DNA from: Kitasatospora sp. Root107
GTDB taxonomy: Bacteria; Actinomycetota; Actinomycetes; Streptomycetales; Streptomycetaceae
Length of the DNA: 64,000 bases
Direction: 5' to 3'
Assembly (NCBI RefSeq): GCF_001424875.1
Contig: NZ_LMCT01000004.1
Location: forward strand, 204,476 to 268,475
The notes beneath the pieces were generated by a model. The model saw only the letters and a list, made by a program, of their open reading frames with translations. It made no database searches and was not told the origin of the DNA. This document shows, piece by piece, positions 7,098 to 16,814 of this stretch; the stretch's first letter is position 1, and every line of letters starts with the position of its first letter. The position numbers and the translations under genes are program-made.

Positions 7098-8783
7098 TCA
7101 GCGCTCTCCGGTGGTCAGCGCCCGGGAGTTCGGGACCTGCTGGACCGGGGCCCGGACGGCGCGCTTGCCGTTGACGATCCACTCGTAGGCCCACTCGGCG
7201 GACATCAGGGCGCCCTCCTGCCAGCCGGGGAGGGCGGAGACCTGGTCGCCGATCACGAAGAAGTTGTCCTGGCCCTGGGGGTAGATCAGCGTCGAGTAGA
7301 GCTTCTTGTGCTCCGGCCGCTCCGGGATCCAGTCGGCCCAGGCACCGAGCTGGTAGGGCACTTTGTGCCAGGCGACCGACATACCGAGCGCGTCGGGCAC
7401 GATCGCGTTGCTCGCCAGCTCGTCGTGCAGCTTGGTGCCGCCCTTGCGGGCGACGCCGAGCCGCTCCTCGTGCGAGCGGTCACCCAGCGTCTCGGCCTTC
7501 ACGTACGAGTTGTAGGCGCCGGTCAGGGTGCCCTTGTCGGTGGGGGAGAAGTAGTCGTTGGAGGGGTACCAGATCTGGGTGATCTCGTGGTCGATCCAGC
7601 TGATGCCACCGAAGATCTGGTACCGCTCGGACTCCCAGAAGCGCCGGTTGGCCTGCCAGCCGACCTTGCAGGCGGCGGCGAACGGTGTGTCCTGGACGGC
7701 CGAGCGGAAGTCGTCGGTGAAGCCGTGCAGGGCGACCTGCTTGCGCAGCACCGGGATCGGGATGTTGCTCAGGCAGTAGTCGAACCGGTCGACCCGGTCG
7801 GCACCGTCCTCCGTCCAGCCGACCTGCACGCCGGTGCCGTCCAACTGGATGCCGTGGACCGGAGCGTTGTACCTGACCGTGCCGGCGGGCAGGGCGGCGG
7901 CCGCGTGGCGCCAGGTGCTGTCCATACCGCCGACCGGCTGGAACGACGTGGTGTGCCAGTGCAGTTCGGCGTCCTGGTAGAAGCTCTGCTGCCAGAACCC
8001 GCTGGCCAGCAGGTCGCCGAGGAGCAGCGGGTCGACCGGCTCCTCCATCTGCATCACGGTCGGGTTCTTCGCGAGGCCGGACCGGGTGGAGCCGAGGTAC
8101 TCGTGGTCCTTCCCCGTGAGCGCGCCGAACTCGACCAGCAGGCTGGTGAGTTGCTCGCGCTGGGCCGGGGTCAGCGCGTCGATGCCGGGGGTGGCCTTCG
8201 GGATGGCCTGGGCCAGCAACTGCGCGAGGTAGCCCCGGGTGTCGTTGGCGATCCGGCGGTTGGGCCTGGGCGCGCCTCGCCAGGCCTGGTCGGTCTGGAA
8301 GAGGTTGGCCGTGGTGGTGTGGATGTACGGCTCGAGCGGGACCTTGAGCCTGCGACAGAAGTCGATCATCCGCTGGTGGACGTACGGAATGCGGCCTGCA
8401 CCGAGGTTGAGGTAGAGGTCCTGGTCGAACCGGCAGGTCTGGGTGCGGACCGAGCCGTCCGCCCAGACCTCGCTGACCTGGTCGCCGGGGCGGGCGGTGA
8501 GGGTGCGGCCGCCGACCCGGCCCTGCGCCTCCAGCACGGTCACCCGGTAGCCGGCCTCGGTGAACTTGAGCCAAGCCGCAAGACCGGCGGGGCCGGCCCC
8601 GAGGATCGCCACCGTCCGGCCGTTGCCGACCCTCGGGGCCGGTTTGGCCAGCCCGTCGGTGGCGGGTGCGGCGGTGGCCGGGGCGGCTCCGGTCATCACC
8701 TGCAGCAGGGTGGCCGAGGTGGCGGCGGCCCCGGCCAGGCTCAGGAAGGAACGGCGGGAAGTGGCATCGTCCGGCTGGTGCAT
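7098..8783 (-). CDS. Tat-exported flavin monoamine / L-amino-acid oxidase
   Basis: A 561-residue protein starting at the ATG at 8783 with GGAGGAG about 7 nt upstream; an upstream in-frame ATG at 8846 has no such site. Residues 8-40 contain a twin-arginine signal (TSRRSFLSLAGAAATSATLL), so the folded flavoprotein is exported. The FAD-binding Rossmann motif AILGAGPAGLAAWLKFTEAGYRVTVLEAQGRVGGR (given in parts) and the C-terminal FFVIGDQVSALPGWQEGALMSAEWA are those of the amine oxidase family. The long alpha/beta substrate domain fits L-amino-acid oxidases or other secreted flavin amine oxidases, which make H2O2 and ammonia. A perfect palindrome, CTCGACGTCGAG, lies 25 bp upstream. Confidence 0.88.
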   Translation of the reverse strand: MHQPDDATSRRSFLSLAGAAATSATLLQVMTGAAPATAAPATDGLAKPAPRVGNGRTVAILGAGPAGLAAWLKFTEAGYRVTVLEAQGRVGGRTLTARPGDQVSEVWADGSVRTQTCRFDQDLYLNLGAGRIPYVHQRMIDFCRRLKVPLEPYIHTTTANLFQTDQAWRGAPRPNRRIANDTRGYLAQLLAQAIPKATPGIDALTPAQREQLTSLLVEFGALTGKDHEYLGSTRSGLAKNPTVMQMEEPVDPLLLGDLLASGFWQQSFYQDAELHWHTTSFQPVGGMDSTWRHAAAALPAGTVRYNAPVHGIQLDGTGVQVGWTEDGADRVDRFDYCLSNIPIPVLRKQVALHGFTDDFRSAVQDTPFAAACKVGWQANRRFWESERYQIFGGISWIDHEITQIWYPSNDYFSPTDKGTLTGAYNSYVKAETLGDRSHEERLGVARKGGTKLHDELASNAIVPDALGMSVAWHKVPYQLGAWADWIPERPEHKKLYSTLIYPQGQDNFFVIGDQVSALPGWQEGALMSAEWAYEWIVNGKRAVRAPVQQVPNSRALTTGER

Positions 8784-8900
8784 CGTGTGCTCCTCCAGGA
8801 ATGTCAACTCGACGTCGAGCTCTGACAGTTCTATGAAGTAGCACACGAACCATCAGGTGGTCCTGGGTATGCGCACCTTTTCCCGCCATCGAGCGAAGGG

Positions 8901-10319
8901 TCAGCCCCGCAGGCTCTCCAGTAGCCGGAGCCAGACCTCGCTGATGGTCGGATAAGCGGGAACGGCGTGCCACAGCCGGGCGACCGGGACCTCGCCGACC
9001 ACGGCGACGGTGGCGGAGTGCAGCAGTTCGGCGACGGCGGGGCCGACGAAGGTCGCGCCGACGATCACGTCCCGGTCCAGGTCGACCACCAGGCGGGCCG
9101 TCCCCCGGTAGTTGTCGCCGTACAGGGAGGCGCCCGCCACGTTGCCGATCTCCTGGTCGACGGCGCGGACCCGCAGCCCGGCCCGTTCGGCCTCGGCGAG
9201 ACTCAGGCCGACGGCCGCCGCCTCCGGTTCGGTGAAGACCACCTGGGGTGCTCCGGCGGTGTCGGCGGAGGCGGCGTGCGGGCCCCAGCGCGAGGTGTCG
9301 ACGGCCGAGCCGGCCGCCCGGGCGCCGATCGCGGCACCGGCGATCCGGGCCTGATACTTGCCTTGATGAGTCAGCAGCGCACGGTGGTTGACGTCCCCGG
9401 CGGCGTACAGCCAGTCGCCCTCGACGGCCCGCACCAGGCAGGACGCGTCGACGTCCAGCCAGGACCCGGGTTCGAGACCGACGGACTCGAGACCGATGTC
9501 GTCGGTACGCGGCACCCGACCGGTCGCGTACAGCACCTCGTCGGCGACCACCGTACTGCCGTCCCCGAGGGTGAGCGTCACCTCGCCGCCGTGCCGGGCC
9601 AGTTCGGTCACCGAGGTGTTGAGCCGGACGTCCACCCCGGCCTCGGTCAGCCCCGCCGCGACCAGCTCACCGGCGAACGGCTCCATCCGGTCCAGCAGCC
9701 CGCCGCCCCGTACCAGCAGGGTGACCTGCGAGCCCAACCCCTGCCAGGCGGTGGCCATTTCGACCGCGACCACGCCCCCGCCGACCACCGCCAGCCGTCC
9801 GGGCACCTTGGCGGCGCTGGTGGCGTCCCGACTGGTCCACGGCCGGGCCTCGGTCAGTCCCGGCACGTTGGGCAGCGCGGCCCGGGTGCCGGTGCAGACC
9901 GCCACCGCGTGACGGGCCGTCAGCAGCCGTTCGCCGTCCACCAGGACGGACCGCTCGCCGGTCAGCCGACCGTGGCCGCGGACCAGGTCGATGCCGGTGG
10001 AGCTGAGCCACTCGACCTGGCTGTCGTCGTGCCAGTGCCAGGTGAACTCGTCCCGGCGGGCCAGCACGGCGGCGGCGTCCAACTTCCCGGTGACGGCCTC
10101 CCGGGTGCCCGGCAGCGCCCGAGCGTGCGCCAGCGCCAGCCAGGGGCGGAGCAGCGCCTTGCTCGGCATGCAGGCCCAGTACGAGCACTCGCCGCCGATC
10201 AGCTGACTCTCCACCAGAACGGTGCTCAGCCCGGCGGCCTTGGCCCGGTCGGCAAGGTTCTCGCCGGTCGGACCGCCGCCGAGGACCACCACGTCGTACT
10301 GCTCGGGCTTGGGGCTCAT
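8901..10319 (-). CDS. FAD-dependent pyridine nucleotide-disulfide oxidoreductase
   Basis: A 472-residue protein. The ATG at 10319 starts the conserved MSPKPEQYDVVVLGGGPTGEN; the longer upstream frame has no family similarity. Family motifs are the FAD site GGGPTGENLADRAKAAG, the redox pair in GGECSYWACMPSKALLRP (CxxxxC), an NAD(P) site VVGGGVVAVEMATAW, the second FAD motif LYAAGDVNHRALLTHQGKYQARI, and a dimerisation domain ending TISEVWLRLLESLRG. It resembles mercuric-reductase or dihydrolipoamide-dehydrogenase-like proteins of unknown substrate. The C-terminal HxxxxE pair usual in dihydrolipoamide dehydrogenase is altered (HAVPAYPTISE: His and Glu retained). No mer genes are nearby. Confidence 0.9.
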   Translation of the reverse strand: MSPKPEQYDVVVLGGGPTGENLADRAKAAGLSTVLVESQLIGGECSYWACMPSKALLRPWLALAHARALPGTREAVTGKLDAAAVLARRDEFTWHWHDDSQVEWLSSTGIDLVRGHGRLTGERSVLVDGERLLTARHAVAVCTGTRAALPNVPGLTEARPWTSRDATSAAKVPGRLAVVGGGVVAVEMATAWQGLGSQVTLLVRGGGLLDRMEPFAGELVAAGLTEAGVDVRLNTSVTELARHGGEVTLTLGDGSTVVADEVLYATGRVPRTDDIGLESVGLEPGSWLDVDASCLVRAVEGDWLYAAGDVNHRALLTHQGKYQARIAGAAIGARAAGSAVDTSRWGPHAASADTAGAPQVVFTEPEAAAVGLSLAEAERAGLRVRAVDQEIGNVAGASLYGDNYRGTARLVVDLDRDVIVGATFVGPAVAELLHSATVAVVGEVPVARLWHAVPAYPTISEVWLRLLESLRG

Positions 10320-10465
10320 CGCTTTCACGCTCTCGCTCGATCGGCCGATACCGGGCCCATCCTGGGCCCGGCGCGGCAGGGCCCGCCAGTGCCGGACCCG
10401 GCGTGTCGCCGACGGCGCACACCCTCCCGGAGGCACCCGCTCGCGGTCTGGCATGATTCCGGCCC

Positions 10466-11758
10466 ATGCCCACCCCTGTCGACGCGCCCGGTGCGCGCCA
10501 CCACGCGAGCCCGAGTGCCTGCCCGGACTGCGCCGCCGTACTGGAAGCCGACGAGCGGTTCCCGGTCTGGTGTCCGGTCTGCGAATGGAACCTCCAGCCG
10601 GCCGAACCCGCCCGGGAGTCGGATCCGAAGAAGCGCCGCCGGGCCGAGCGCGAGAAGCGCCGGACGGAGGCCGGGAAGCGCAGGACCCAGGCCAGGGTGG
10701 AGGGACTGTTCGACGCCCTGCTCAGCGGTGACGGTGCCGCCGCCGACCGGGGTTGGCTCCTTGCGTCGGCCCTGGCCGGGCTGGTGCACCTGGTCACGTT
10801 TGCTGTGTGGGGCGGTACGACGGCGCTGTTGCTGTTCGGGACCTCGCCGCTGCGGGTGGTCGGGGTCTGCTGCCTGGGGCTTTGCTTCCTGCTGCGGCCC
10901 CGGCTCGGCCGGATCCGTCCGGACGAGACCTTCCTGACCCGGGCCGAGGCGCCCGCGCTGTACGCGCTGGCGGACCGGGTGGCGACGGAGGTGGGCGCCC
11001 GGCCGGTCGACCACATCCGGGCCGATGCGGAGTTCAACGCCTGGTTCACCAGGGCTGGGCTGCGCCGCCGAAGCGTGCTGTCGATCGGATTGCCGCTCTG
11101 GAGCACGCTCACCCCGCCGCAGCAGGTCGCGTTGCTCGGGCACGAGTTCGGGCATGACGTGAACGGCGACCACCGGCGCGGCGTCTGGCTGCGCTCGGCG
11201 GTGTCCGCATTGTTGGAGTGGCACCTGATCATCAATCCGACCCAGTTCCTCGCCCAACTGCTGCTGGCGGTGCCGAAGTGGTTGACGGGTCGGCTGCTGG
11301 AACTGATGAACCGGCTCACGGTGCGGTCCGGCCAGGCCGCCGAGTACCGGGCTGATGAGCTGTCGGCCCGGGTGACCTCGACCGAGACGGCCCGGCAGAT
11401 GCTCGAGACGCTGCTGCTCAGCCCGAGCGCCGAGACGGTGCTGGTCCGCTACCGCAGCCTGCCGAGACAGCGGAGCGGCCCGAACGCCGGTCGCCCCGAG
11501 GCGGACCTGTGGGCCCAACTCGGCGCACTGCCCGGCAGCCTGACCCCGCTCGAGCGGGAGCGCCGACTGCGGCTGTCCGTCCGGGAGGCAGGTGCGGTGG
11601 ACTCCACGCACCCGCCGACCCACCTGCGGATCAAGCTGATCGGCCGTCGCCCGGTCGACTCGCACCCGGTGTTCTTCGGCCCGGCCGAGCAGGCTGCGGT
11701 GGAGGCCGAGCTGGCCCCCGCCCAGGGACGGGTGGCCGGAGAGCTGCTGGTGGGCTGA
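10466..11758 (+). CDS. M48 family zinc metalloprotease with N-terminal zinc ribbon
   Basis: A 430-residue membrane protease. Residues 19-39 carry two CxxC knuckles (CPDC and CPVC) forming a zinc ribbon, followed by a strongly basic stretch (about 53-75). Hydrophobic helices at about 98-120 and 122-145 anchor it. HEFGH at 226-230 and the downstream EYRAD (Glu293) are the zinc ligands and catalytic Glu of M48/HtpX-like peptidases, and AEFNAWF before it is the family edge-strand motif. Another hydrophobic stretch lies at about 262-282. It may act in membrane protein quality control. The ABC exporter pair starts 58 bp downstream; a link is not shown. Confidence 0.88.
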   Translation: MPTPVDAPGARHHASPSACPDCAAVLEADERFPVWCPVCEWNLQPAEPARESDPKKRRRAEREKRRTEAGKRRTQARVEGLFDALLSGDGAAADRGWLLASALAGLVHLVTFAVWGGTTALLLFGTSPLRVVGVCCLGLCFLLRPRLGRIRPDETFLTRAEAPALYALADRVATEVGARPVDHIRADAEFNAWFTRAGLRRRSVLSIGLPLWSTLTPPQQVALLGHEFGHDVNGDHRRGVWLRSAVSALLEWHLIINPTQFLAQLLLAVPKWLTGRLLELMNRLTVRSGQAAEYRADELSARVTSTETARQMLETLLLSPSAETVLVRYRSLPRQRSGPNAGRPEADLWAQLGALPGSLTPLERERRLRLSVREAGAVDSTHPPTHLRIKLIGRRPVDSHPVFFGPAEQAAVEAELAPAQGRVAGELLVG

Positions 11759-11816
11759 CCTGCTGCGGCGGAAAAATCGGAGGCCCGGCGGCGGGCTGCG
11801 CGGCTAAGGTACGGCC

Positions 11817-13598
11817 GTGACCGAACCAAATCAGGATCCGGGCGAGCCGGACGTGCGCAGCGCCGGGTGGTACCTCTGGTGGCTCGTGGCCAGTCAGCCC
11901 GGCCGGTCGGTGGCCGGGGCGGTGTTCGGCACACTCTGGATGCTGGGGCTGATCCTCCCCTCCTACCTGCTGTCCCGGGCAGTCGACGACGGACTGAAGG
12001 CCGACCACCCCGGCGCGCTGGTCGGCTGGTCGCTGGCCCTGGTGGTGGCCGGAGGACTGAACGCGCTGGTGGGTGTCGCCCGGCACCGCACCATGACCAA
12101 GGTCCGGATGGACGCCACCTTCCGCACCGTCCGGGTGGTGGTCCGGCAGGCCGTCCGGCTCGGCTCGGCGCTGTCCCGGCAGGCGGCCGCCGGTGAGCTG
12201 GTGACCATCGGCGTCTCCGACGTACAGCGGATGAGCGCGGCCCTGACCTTCACCGGCCCGGGGGTCGGTGCGGTGATCGCGTACCTGACGGTCGCGTACC
12301 TGCTGCTGGAGATCTCCCCGCTGCTGGCGGCGCTGGTGCTGCTCGGTGTCCCGGCGCTCGCGCTGCTGATCGGGCCGCTGCTCGGCCGGCTCCAGGAGAC
12401 CGAGGCCCGCTACCGCGAGCGGCAGGGCAGGCTGGCCGGCCGGTTCGAGGACCTGGTCGGCGGCCTTCGGGTGCTGCACGGGCTCGGCGGCAAGGAGATG
12501 TACGCCGCCAGGTACCGGCAGGACTCGCAGCTGCTGCTGGCGGACGGCTACCGGGTCGGCGCGGTGACCAGCTGGATCCAGTCGATCGGGGCCGGGCTGC
12601 CGATCCTGTTCGTGGCCGTGGTCACCTGGGCCGCCGCCCGGCTGGCGGCCCAGGGCACCATCACCATCGGCGAGTTGGTCGCGGTGTTCGGGTACACGGC
12701 GGCGCTGAACATCCCGGTCTGGTTCCTGATGGAGGGCGGCCAGGACGTCAGCCGGGGGCTGGTCGCGGCCCGCCGTACGGTGCGGTTCCTCACCCTGACG
12801 CCCCGTCGGAGCAGCGCCGGAGCGGACGCCCCGGACGGCCCCGCGCCGCTCCTCGACCCGCAGTCCGGGGTCGAGGTGCTGCCTGGCCGGCTCACCGTGC
12901 TGGCTTGCGCCCGTCCCGCCGACGCCGTCGCGGTGGTGGACCGGCTGACCCGGTTCGCCGACACCGACTCATCGGCGGACAGCCCCAGTTGGGGAACCGT
13001 CCGGCTGGACCAGGTCGAGCTGCCGACGGTGCGCGAGCGGATCCTGATCGCCGACAACGAGGCGGCGCTGTTCGCCGGCCCGCTCCGGGAGCTGCTCGGC
13101 GGCCGACAGGACCGGGAGGACAAGGCGCTGCTGGAGGCACTCGAAGCGGCCGCCGCCCTGGACGTGCTGCGCGGGCTGCCCGCCGGGCTCGAGTCGCCGG
13201 TCGAGGCCGAGGGCCGCAACCTGTCCGGCGGGCAGCGGCAACGGCTCCGGCTGGCCCGGGCGCTGCTGGCCGACCCGGAGGTCCTGCTGGCCGTCGAGCC
13301 GACCTCGGCCGTCGACTCGCACACCGAGGCGGTGATGGCCGCCGGGCTCCGGACCTTCCGGGCGGGCCGTACCACCCTGGTCACCAGCACCTCGCCGCTG
13401 CTGCTGGACCGGGCCGACACCGTCGTGCACCTGGTCGACGGCCGAGTGGCGGCCACCGGCCCGCACCGCGAACTGCTCCGCGACCACCCCGGCTACCGGG
13501 CGCTGGTCACCCGGGAGGAAGCACCCACCGAAGCGCCCGCCGAGCCGTCCACCGCCGACCTGCCCGCGCCGCGTTCTGCCGAGGAGTCCGTCCGATGA
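11817..13598 (+). CDS. ABC exporter half-transporter with degenerate nucleotide-binding site
   Basis: A 593-residue fusion of a six-helix ABC exporter domain (about 25-320) and an ATPase domain. GTG start. The ATPase domain lacks a Walker A motif: where GxxGxGKS/T should be it reads LACARPADAVAVV. Walker B is VLLAVEPTS, with Val instead of Asp, the Q-loop Gln is absent (IADNEAALF), and the H-loop His is replaced (LVTSTSP). The ABC signature NLSGGQRQRLRLARALL is intact. It overlaps the next gene by 4 bp (ATGA), and that gene has the reverse pattern, so the two form a heterodimer with one working ATP site. The substrate (drug, lipid or peptide) is unknown. Confidence 0.9.
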   Translation: MTEPNQDPGEPDVRSAGWYLWWLVASQPGRSVAGAVFGTLWMLGLILPSYLLSRAVDDGLKADHPGALVGWSLALVVAGGLNALVGVARHRTMTKVRMDATFRTVRVVVRQAVRLGSALSRQAAAGELVTIGVSDVQRMSAALTFTGPGVGAVIAYLTVAYLLLEISPLLAALVLLGVPALALLIGPLLGRLQETEARYRERQGRLAGRFEDLVGGLRVLHGLGGKEMYAARYRQDSQLLLADGYRVGAVTSWIQSIGAGLPILFVAVVTWAAARLAAQGTITIGELVAVFGYTAALNIPVWFLMEGGQDVSRGLVAARRTVRFLTLTPRRSSAGADAPDGPAPLLDPQSGVEVLPGRLTVLACARPADAVAVVDRLTRFADTDSSADSPSWGTVRLDQVELPTVRERILIADNEAALFAGPLRELLGGRQDREDKALLEALEAAAALDVLRGLPAGLESPVEAEGRNLSGGQRQRLRLARALLADPEVLLAVEPTSAVDSHTEAVMAAGLRTFRAGRTTLVTSTSPLLLDRADTVVHLVDGRVAATGPHRELLRDHPGYRALVTREEAPTEAPAEPSTADLPAPRSAEESVR

Positions 13599-15334
13599 GC
13601 ACCGCCACCGACCACCAACTCCCGGTCGCCGGCGTGCGCGAGGTGCGCCGGGCCGCCCGTGGCCTGCTCCGGCAGGACCGCCGGTCGCTGGGCGGGGTGC
13701 TGACGCTCAACGTGCTGGCCGCCGCCACCGGGCTGGCCGGGCCCGCACTGCTCGGCCGGATCGTCGACCAGGTCGGCAACGGCGGCGGCGTGGCCGCGGT
13801 GGACCGGCTCGCGGCGGCCGTGGTGCTCTGCGCGCTGCTGCAACTGCTGTTCACCCGTCAGGCCCGCTACCTCGGGCACCGGATCGGCGAGCGGACCTCC
13901 GCCCGGGTCCGGGAACAGTTCGTCGACCGGGCCCTGGACCTGCCGCCGACCGTGGTCGAACAGGCGGGCACCGGCGATCTGACGGCCCGTGGCACCACCG
14001 ATGTGGCGGCCGTCGGCACCACCCTGCGGGACTCCGTACCGAAGATCTTCATCGCCGGTCTCGAGGTCGTGTTCATCTTCGGTGCGGTCTTCGTGATCAA
14101 CCCGCTGCTCGGTGCCTGCGGCCTGCTCGGCCTGTCGGGCATCTGGTTCGGTACCCGTTGGTACCTGCGCCGCGCCCGGGCCGCCTACCTGGCGGAGGGA
14201 TCGGCCAACTCGGTCGTCGCCGAGGTGCTGGCCGCCACCGCGGCCGGCGCCCGGACGGTGGACGCGCTCGGTCTCCAGCAGCGCCGGATCGCCGCCGCCG
14301 AACTGGCGATCGGCACCGCCCGCCGGGCCCGGTTCCGGACGCTGTTCCTGCGCAGCGTGTACTTCCCGGTGATCGACGCCTCCTATCTGGTCCCGGTGGC
14401 GATCGTCCTGCTGGTCGGCGGACCGCTGCACGCGCACGGCGTGCTCAGCCTGGGCAGCGTGGTGGCCACCGCGATGTACCTGCGCCGGCTGGCCGACCCG
14501 GTGGACGTCGTGCTGATGCAGATCGAGCAACTCCAGAGCAGCGGCGCCTCGTTCGCCCGGGTGGAGGGGATCGCCGGGGCGCCCAGGAGCCCGAGCGCCG
14601 CCGCGGGCACGCCGGTCGACGACCGGATCGAGGTCACCGGCGTCCGGTACGCCTACGACGGCGGCCCGGACGTGCTGCACGGGGTGGAACTGACGGTCCG
14701 TCCGGGGGAGCGGATCGCCGTGGTCGGCCCGTCCGGCTCGGGCAAGACCACCCTGAGCCGGCTGCTGGCCGGCATGGACCGGCCGCGCACCGGCAGCGTG
14801 ACGGTCGGCGGGGTGCCGATCGCGGACCTCGACCCGGAGGCGCTGCGCCGCCAGGTCGTCCTGGTCACCCAGGAGCACCACGTCTTCCTCGGCACCCTGC
14901 GGGACAACCTGCAGATCGCCGCCCCCGAGGCCGGGGACGGCGAGCTGCTGGCCGCGCTGGACGCGGTGGGCTGGGCACACCCGCTGCCGGACGGCCTGGA
15001 CACCGAGCTGGGCCCGGCCGGTCACCGGCTCGGCGGCGCCCAGGCCCAGCAACTCGCGTTGGCCCGAGTGGCGTTGGCCGACCCGCACACGCTGATCCTG
15101 GACGAGGCCACCGCGCTGCTCGACCCGACCGCCGCCCGGGCCACCGAACGCGCGCTGGCCGCCGTACTGGAGGGCCGGACGGTGATCGCGGTGGCCCACC
15201 GGCTGCACACCGCGCACGACGCCGACCGGGTGGCGGTGATGGAGGACGGCCGGCTCAGCGAGGTCGGCAGCCACCACGAACTGGTCGCCGCCGACGGTCC
15301 GTACGCGGCGCTCTGGCGGTCCTGGCAGCAGTGA
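13595..15334 (+). CDS. ABC exporter half-transporter with catalytic ATPase motifs
   Basis: A 579-residue partner of the previous gene, starting at the ATG within its stop overlap. Six transmembrane helices span about 30-310. The ATPase domain has an intact Walker A (GPSGSGKTT), a Q-loop (LVTQEHHVF), Walker B (LILDEATALLD) and an H-loop His (AVAHRL), but the signature is LGGAQAQQLALAR instead of LSGGQ. In a heterodimer its Walker motifs would face the intact LSGGQ of the partner and form the only consensus site. This is the asymmetric-site design known from TmrAB, BmrCD and TAP, here in an extreme form. Confidence 0.92.
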   Translation: MSTATDHQLPVAGVREVRRAARGLLRQDRRSLGGVLTLNVLAAATGLAGPALLGRIVDQVGNGGGVAAVDRLAAAVVLCALLQLLFTRQARYLGHRIGERTSARVREQFVDRALDLPPTVVEQAGTGDLTARGTTDVAAVGTTLRDSVPKIFIAGLEVVFIFGAVFVINPLLGACGLLGLSGIWFGTRWYLRRARAAYLAEGSANSVVAEVLAATAAGARTVDALGLQQRRIAAAELAIGTARRARFRTLFLRSVYFPVIDASYLVPVAIVLLVGGPLHAHGVLSLGSVVATAMYLRRLADPVDVVLMQIEQLQSSGASFARVEGIAGAPRSPSAAAGTPVDDRIEVTGVRYAYDGGPDVLHGVELTVRPGERIAVVGPSGSGKTTLSRLLAGMDRPRTGSVTVGGVPIADLDPEALRRQVVLVTQEHHVFLGTLRDNLQIAAPEAGDGELLAALDAVGWAHPLPDGLDTELGPAGHRLGGAQAQQLALARVALADPHTLILDEATALLDPTAARATERALAAVLEGRTVIAVAHRLHTAHDADRVAVMEDGRLSEVGSHHELVAADGPYAALWRSWQQ

Positions 15335-15338
15335 GCGG

Positions 15339-16814
15339 TTACGCCATGGCGGGCTCGGGCTGAGCGGTCATCAGACGCTGCGGGCGGCGCAGCAGCAGGT
15401 AGCCGAAGCCGGTCAGGGTGACCAGTCCGACGCCGAGCAGGGCGGCCCAGACCTGGTACCAGGGGGCGCCCGGCGGCACCAGGACGGCGCGTGGCCAGCA
15501 GATGTTGACCACCTCGAAGCCGGTCCACAGCACGGCGAGCAGGTTGACCGGGGTGCCCCAGCGGCCGAGCGAGACCGCACCGGCCGGGCGCCAGGTGCCG
15601 CGCAGCCTGGCGGTCAGCGCGGCCACGCTGAGCAGGAAGAACGGCAGGAAGGTGGCCGCGCTGCCGAAGGTGATCAGGCTGCCGATCGCGGTGGACTCCA
15701 GGCCGAGCGGCAGCGCGGCGGCACTGACCAGGGTGGCGGCGACCAGTCCGCCGATCGGCGCCTGACGGCGGTTCACCTTGCGGACCTGGCGGGAGAACGG
15801 GAAGACGCCGTCCCGGGCGAGCGAGTACAGACCCCGGGCGGCGCCGCCCTGGGAGGCCATCAGGCAGGCGGTGAAGCTGACCACGACCACCAGCACGAAG
15901 GGCTTGGCCGACCAGTCGCCGAAGCCGGTCACCACGGCGGTGGTCACCGGGTCGAGGTCCGTACCGGCGATCACGGCGGCCGGGTCGGGGTGGGCGAGCA
16001 CCACCGAGACGGCGTTCAGGATCACCACCACGCCGACGCTGAGCAGCGCCCAGCGCATCGCGCGCGGCACCTGGCGGGCGGCGTCCTTGGTCTCCTCGGC
16101 GGTGGAGACGCAGGCGTCGAAGCCGATGAAGGCCCAGCCGCCGACCGCGATCACGGCGAGCAGCGAGCCGAGCCCGCCGGTGCCGGTGACGGCGGAGGCG
16201 TCCAGGCTGTCGGTGAGCAACGCGAAGCCGTGCTGCCGGAAGAAGAGCAGCAGGGCCAGGCCGACCAGTACCGAGGCGATCAGTTCGGCGGCGATCCCGG
16301 CCGAGACGAACCAGCGCAGCAGGTTGATGCCGTACGCGTTGACCAGCGTGCAGCAGAGCATGAAGGCGGCGGCCACCAGGACCAGACCGACCGGTGTCGG
16401 GGTGGCCCCGACCAGCGCGAAGAGCCAGGGCGCGGCCAGGTAGGCGACCGTGGTGTTGGCGAACATCACCGCGAACTGCCAGAGCCAGCCGCTCATCCAG
16501 GCGAAGCCGGGCCCGACCAGCCGCCGCGCCCACTGGTACGCGCCGCCGGCCAGCGGCCACTGCGAGGCCAGCTCGGAGTAGACCGCGACCACCAGCAGCT
16601 GGCCGAGCAGGCAGACCGGCAGCGCCCAGATCCAGGCACCGCCCTGGATGCTCATGCCGACCTGGGCCACCGCGTAGAGGCCGACCACGGGGGAGACCAC
16701 GGCGAAGCCCATCGAGATGTTGCCGAGCACGCCGAGGCTGCGGCGCAGCTCCTGGCGGTAGCCGAGGGCGGCCAGCGCCTCGGCGTCGGAGGAGGGGACG
16801 GTTCTCTCGGTCAT
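15339..16814 (-). CDS. APC family amino acid/amine permease
   Basis: A 491-residue transporter with about 12 hydrophobic helices. The ATG at 16814 starts MTERTVPSSDAEALAALGYRQELRRSLG, the usual soluble N-terminus of this family, with AAGGTGG upstream; the longer frame to 16967 is not protein-like. Helix 1 (GNISMGFAVVSPVVGLY) carries the unwound GxxxG-type region for substrate binding, and WPLAGGAYQWARRL before helix 3 matches GABA/choline/ethanolamine permease relatives. The substrate is probably an amino acid or amine, not resolvable further. A short inverted repeat lies upstream. It is convergent with the ABC exporter genes. Confidence 0.88.
   Translation of the reverse strand: MTERTVPSSDAEALAALGYRQELRRSLGVLGNISMGFAVVSPVVGLYAVAQVGMSIQGGAWIWALPVCLLGQLLVVAVYSELASQWPLAGGAYQWARRLVGPGFAWMSGWLWQFAVMFANTTVAYLAAPWLFALVGATPTPVGLVLVAAAFMLCCTLVNAYGINLLRWFVSAGIAAELIASVLVGLALLLFFRQHGFALLTDSLDASAVTGTGGLGSLLAVIAVGGWAFIGFDACVSTAEETKDAARQVPRAMRWALLSVGVVVILNAVSVVLAHPDPAAVIAGTDLDPVTTAVVTGFGDWSAKPFVLVVVVSFTACLMASQGGAARGLYSLARDGVFPFSRQVRKVNRRQAPIGGLVAATLVSAAALPLGLESTAIGSLITFGSAATFLPFFLLSVAALTARLRGTWRPAGAVSLGRWGTPVNLLAVLWTGFEVVNICWPRAVLVPPGAPWYQVWAALLGVGLVTLTGFGYLLLRRPQRLMTAQPEPAMA

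Noticed and set aside
8808..8819. Palindrome CTCGACGTCGAG upstream of the amine oxidase
   Set aside because: Perfect, but single, made of common GC-rich words and with no regulator nearby; not enough to call an operator.
8784..8846. Longer amine oxidase start at 8846
   Set aside because: No ribosome-binding site, and it would bury the twin-arginine signal behind 21 extra residues.
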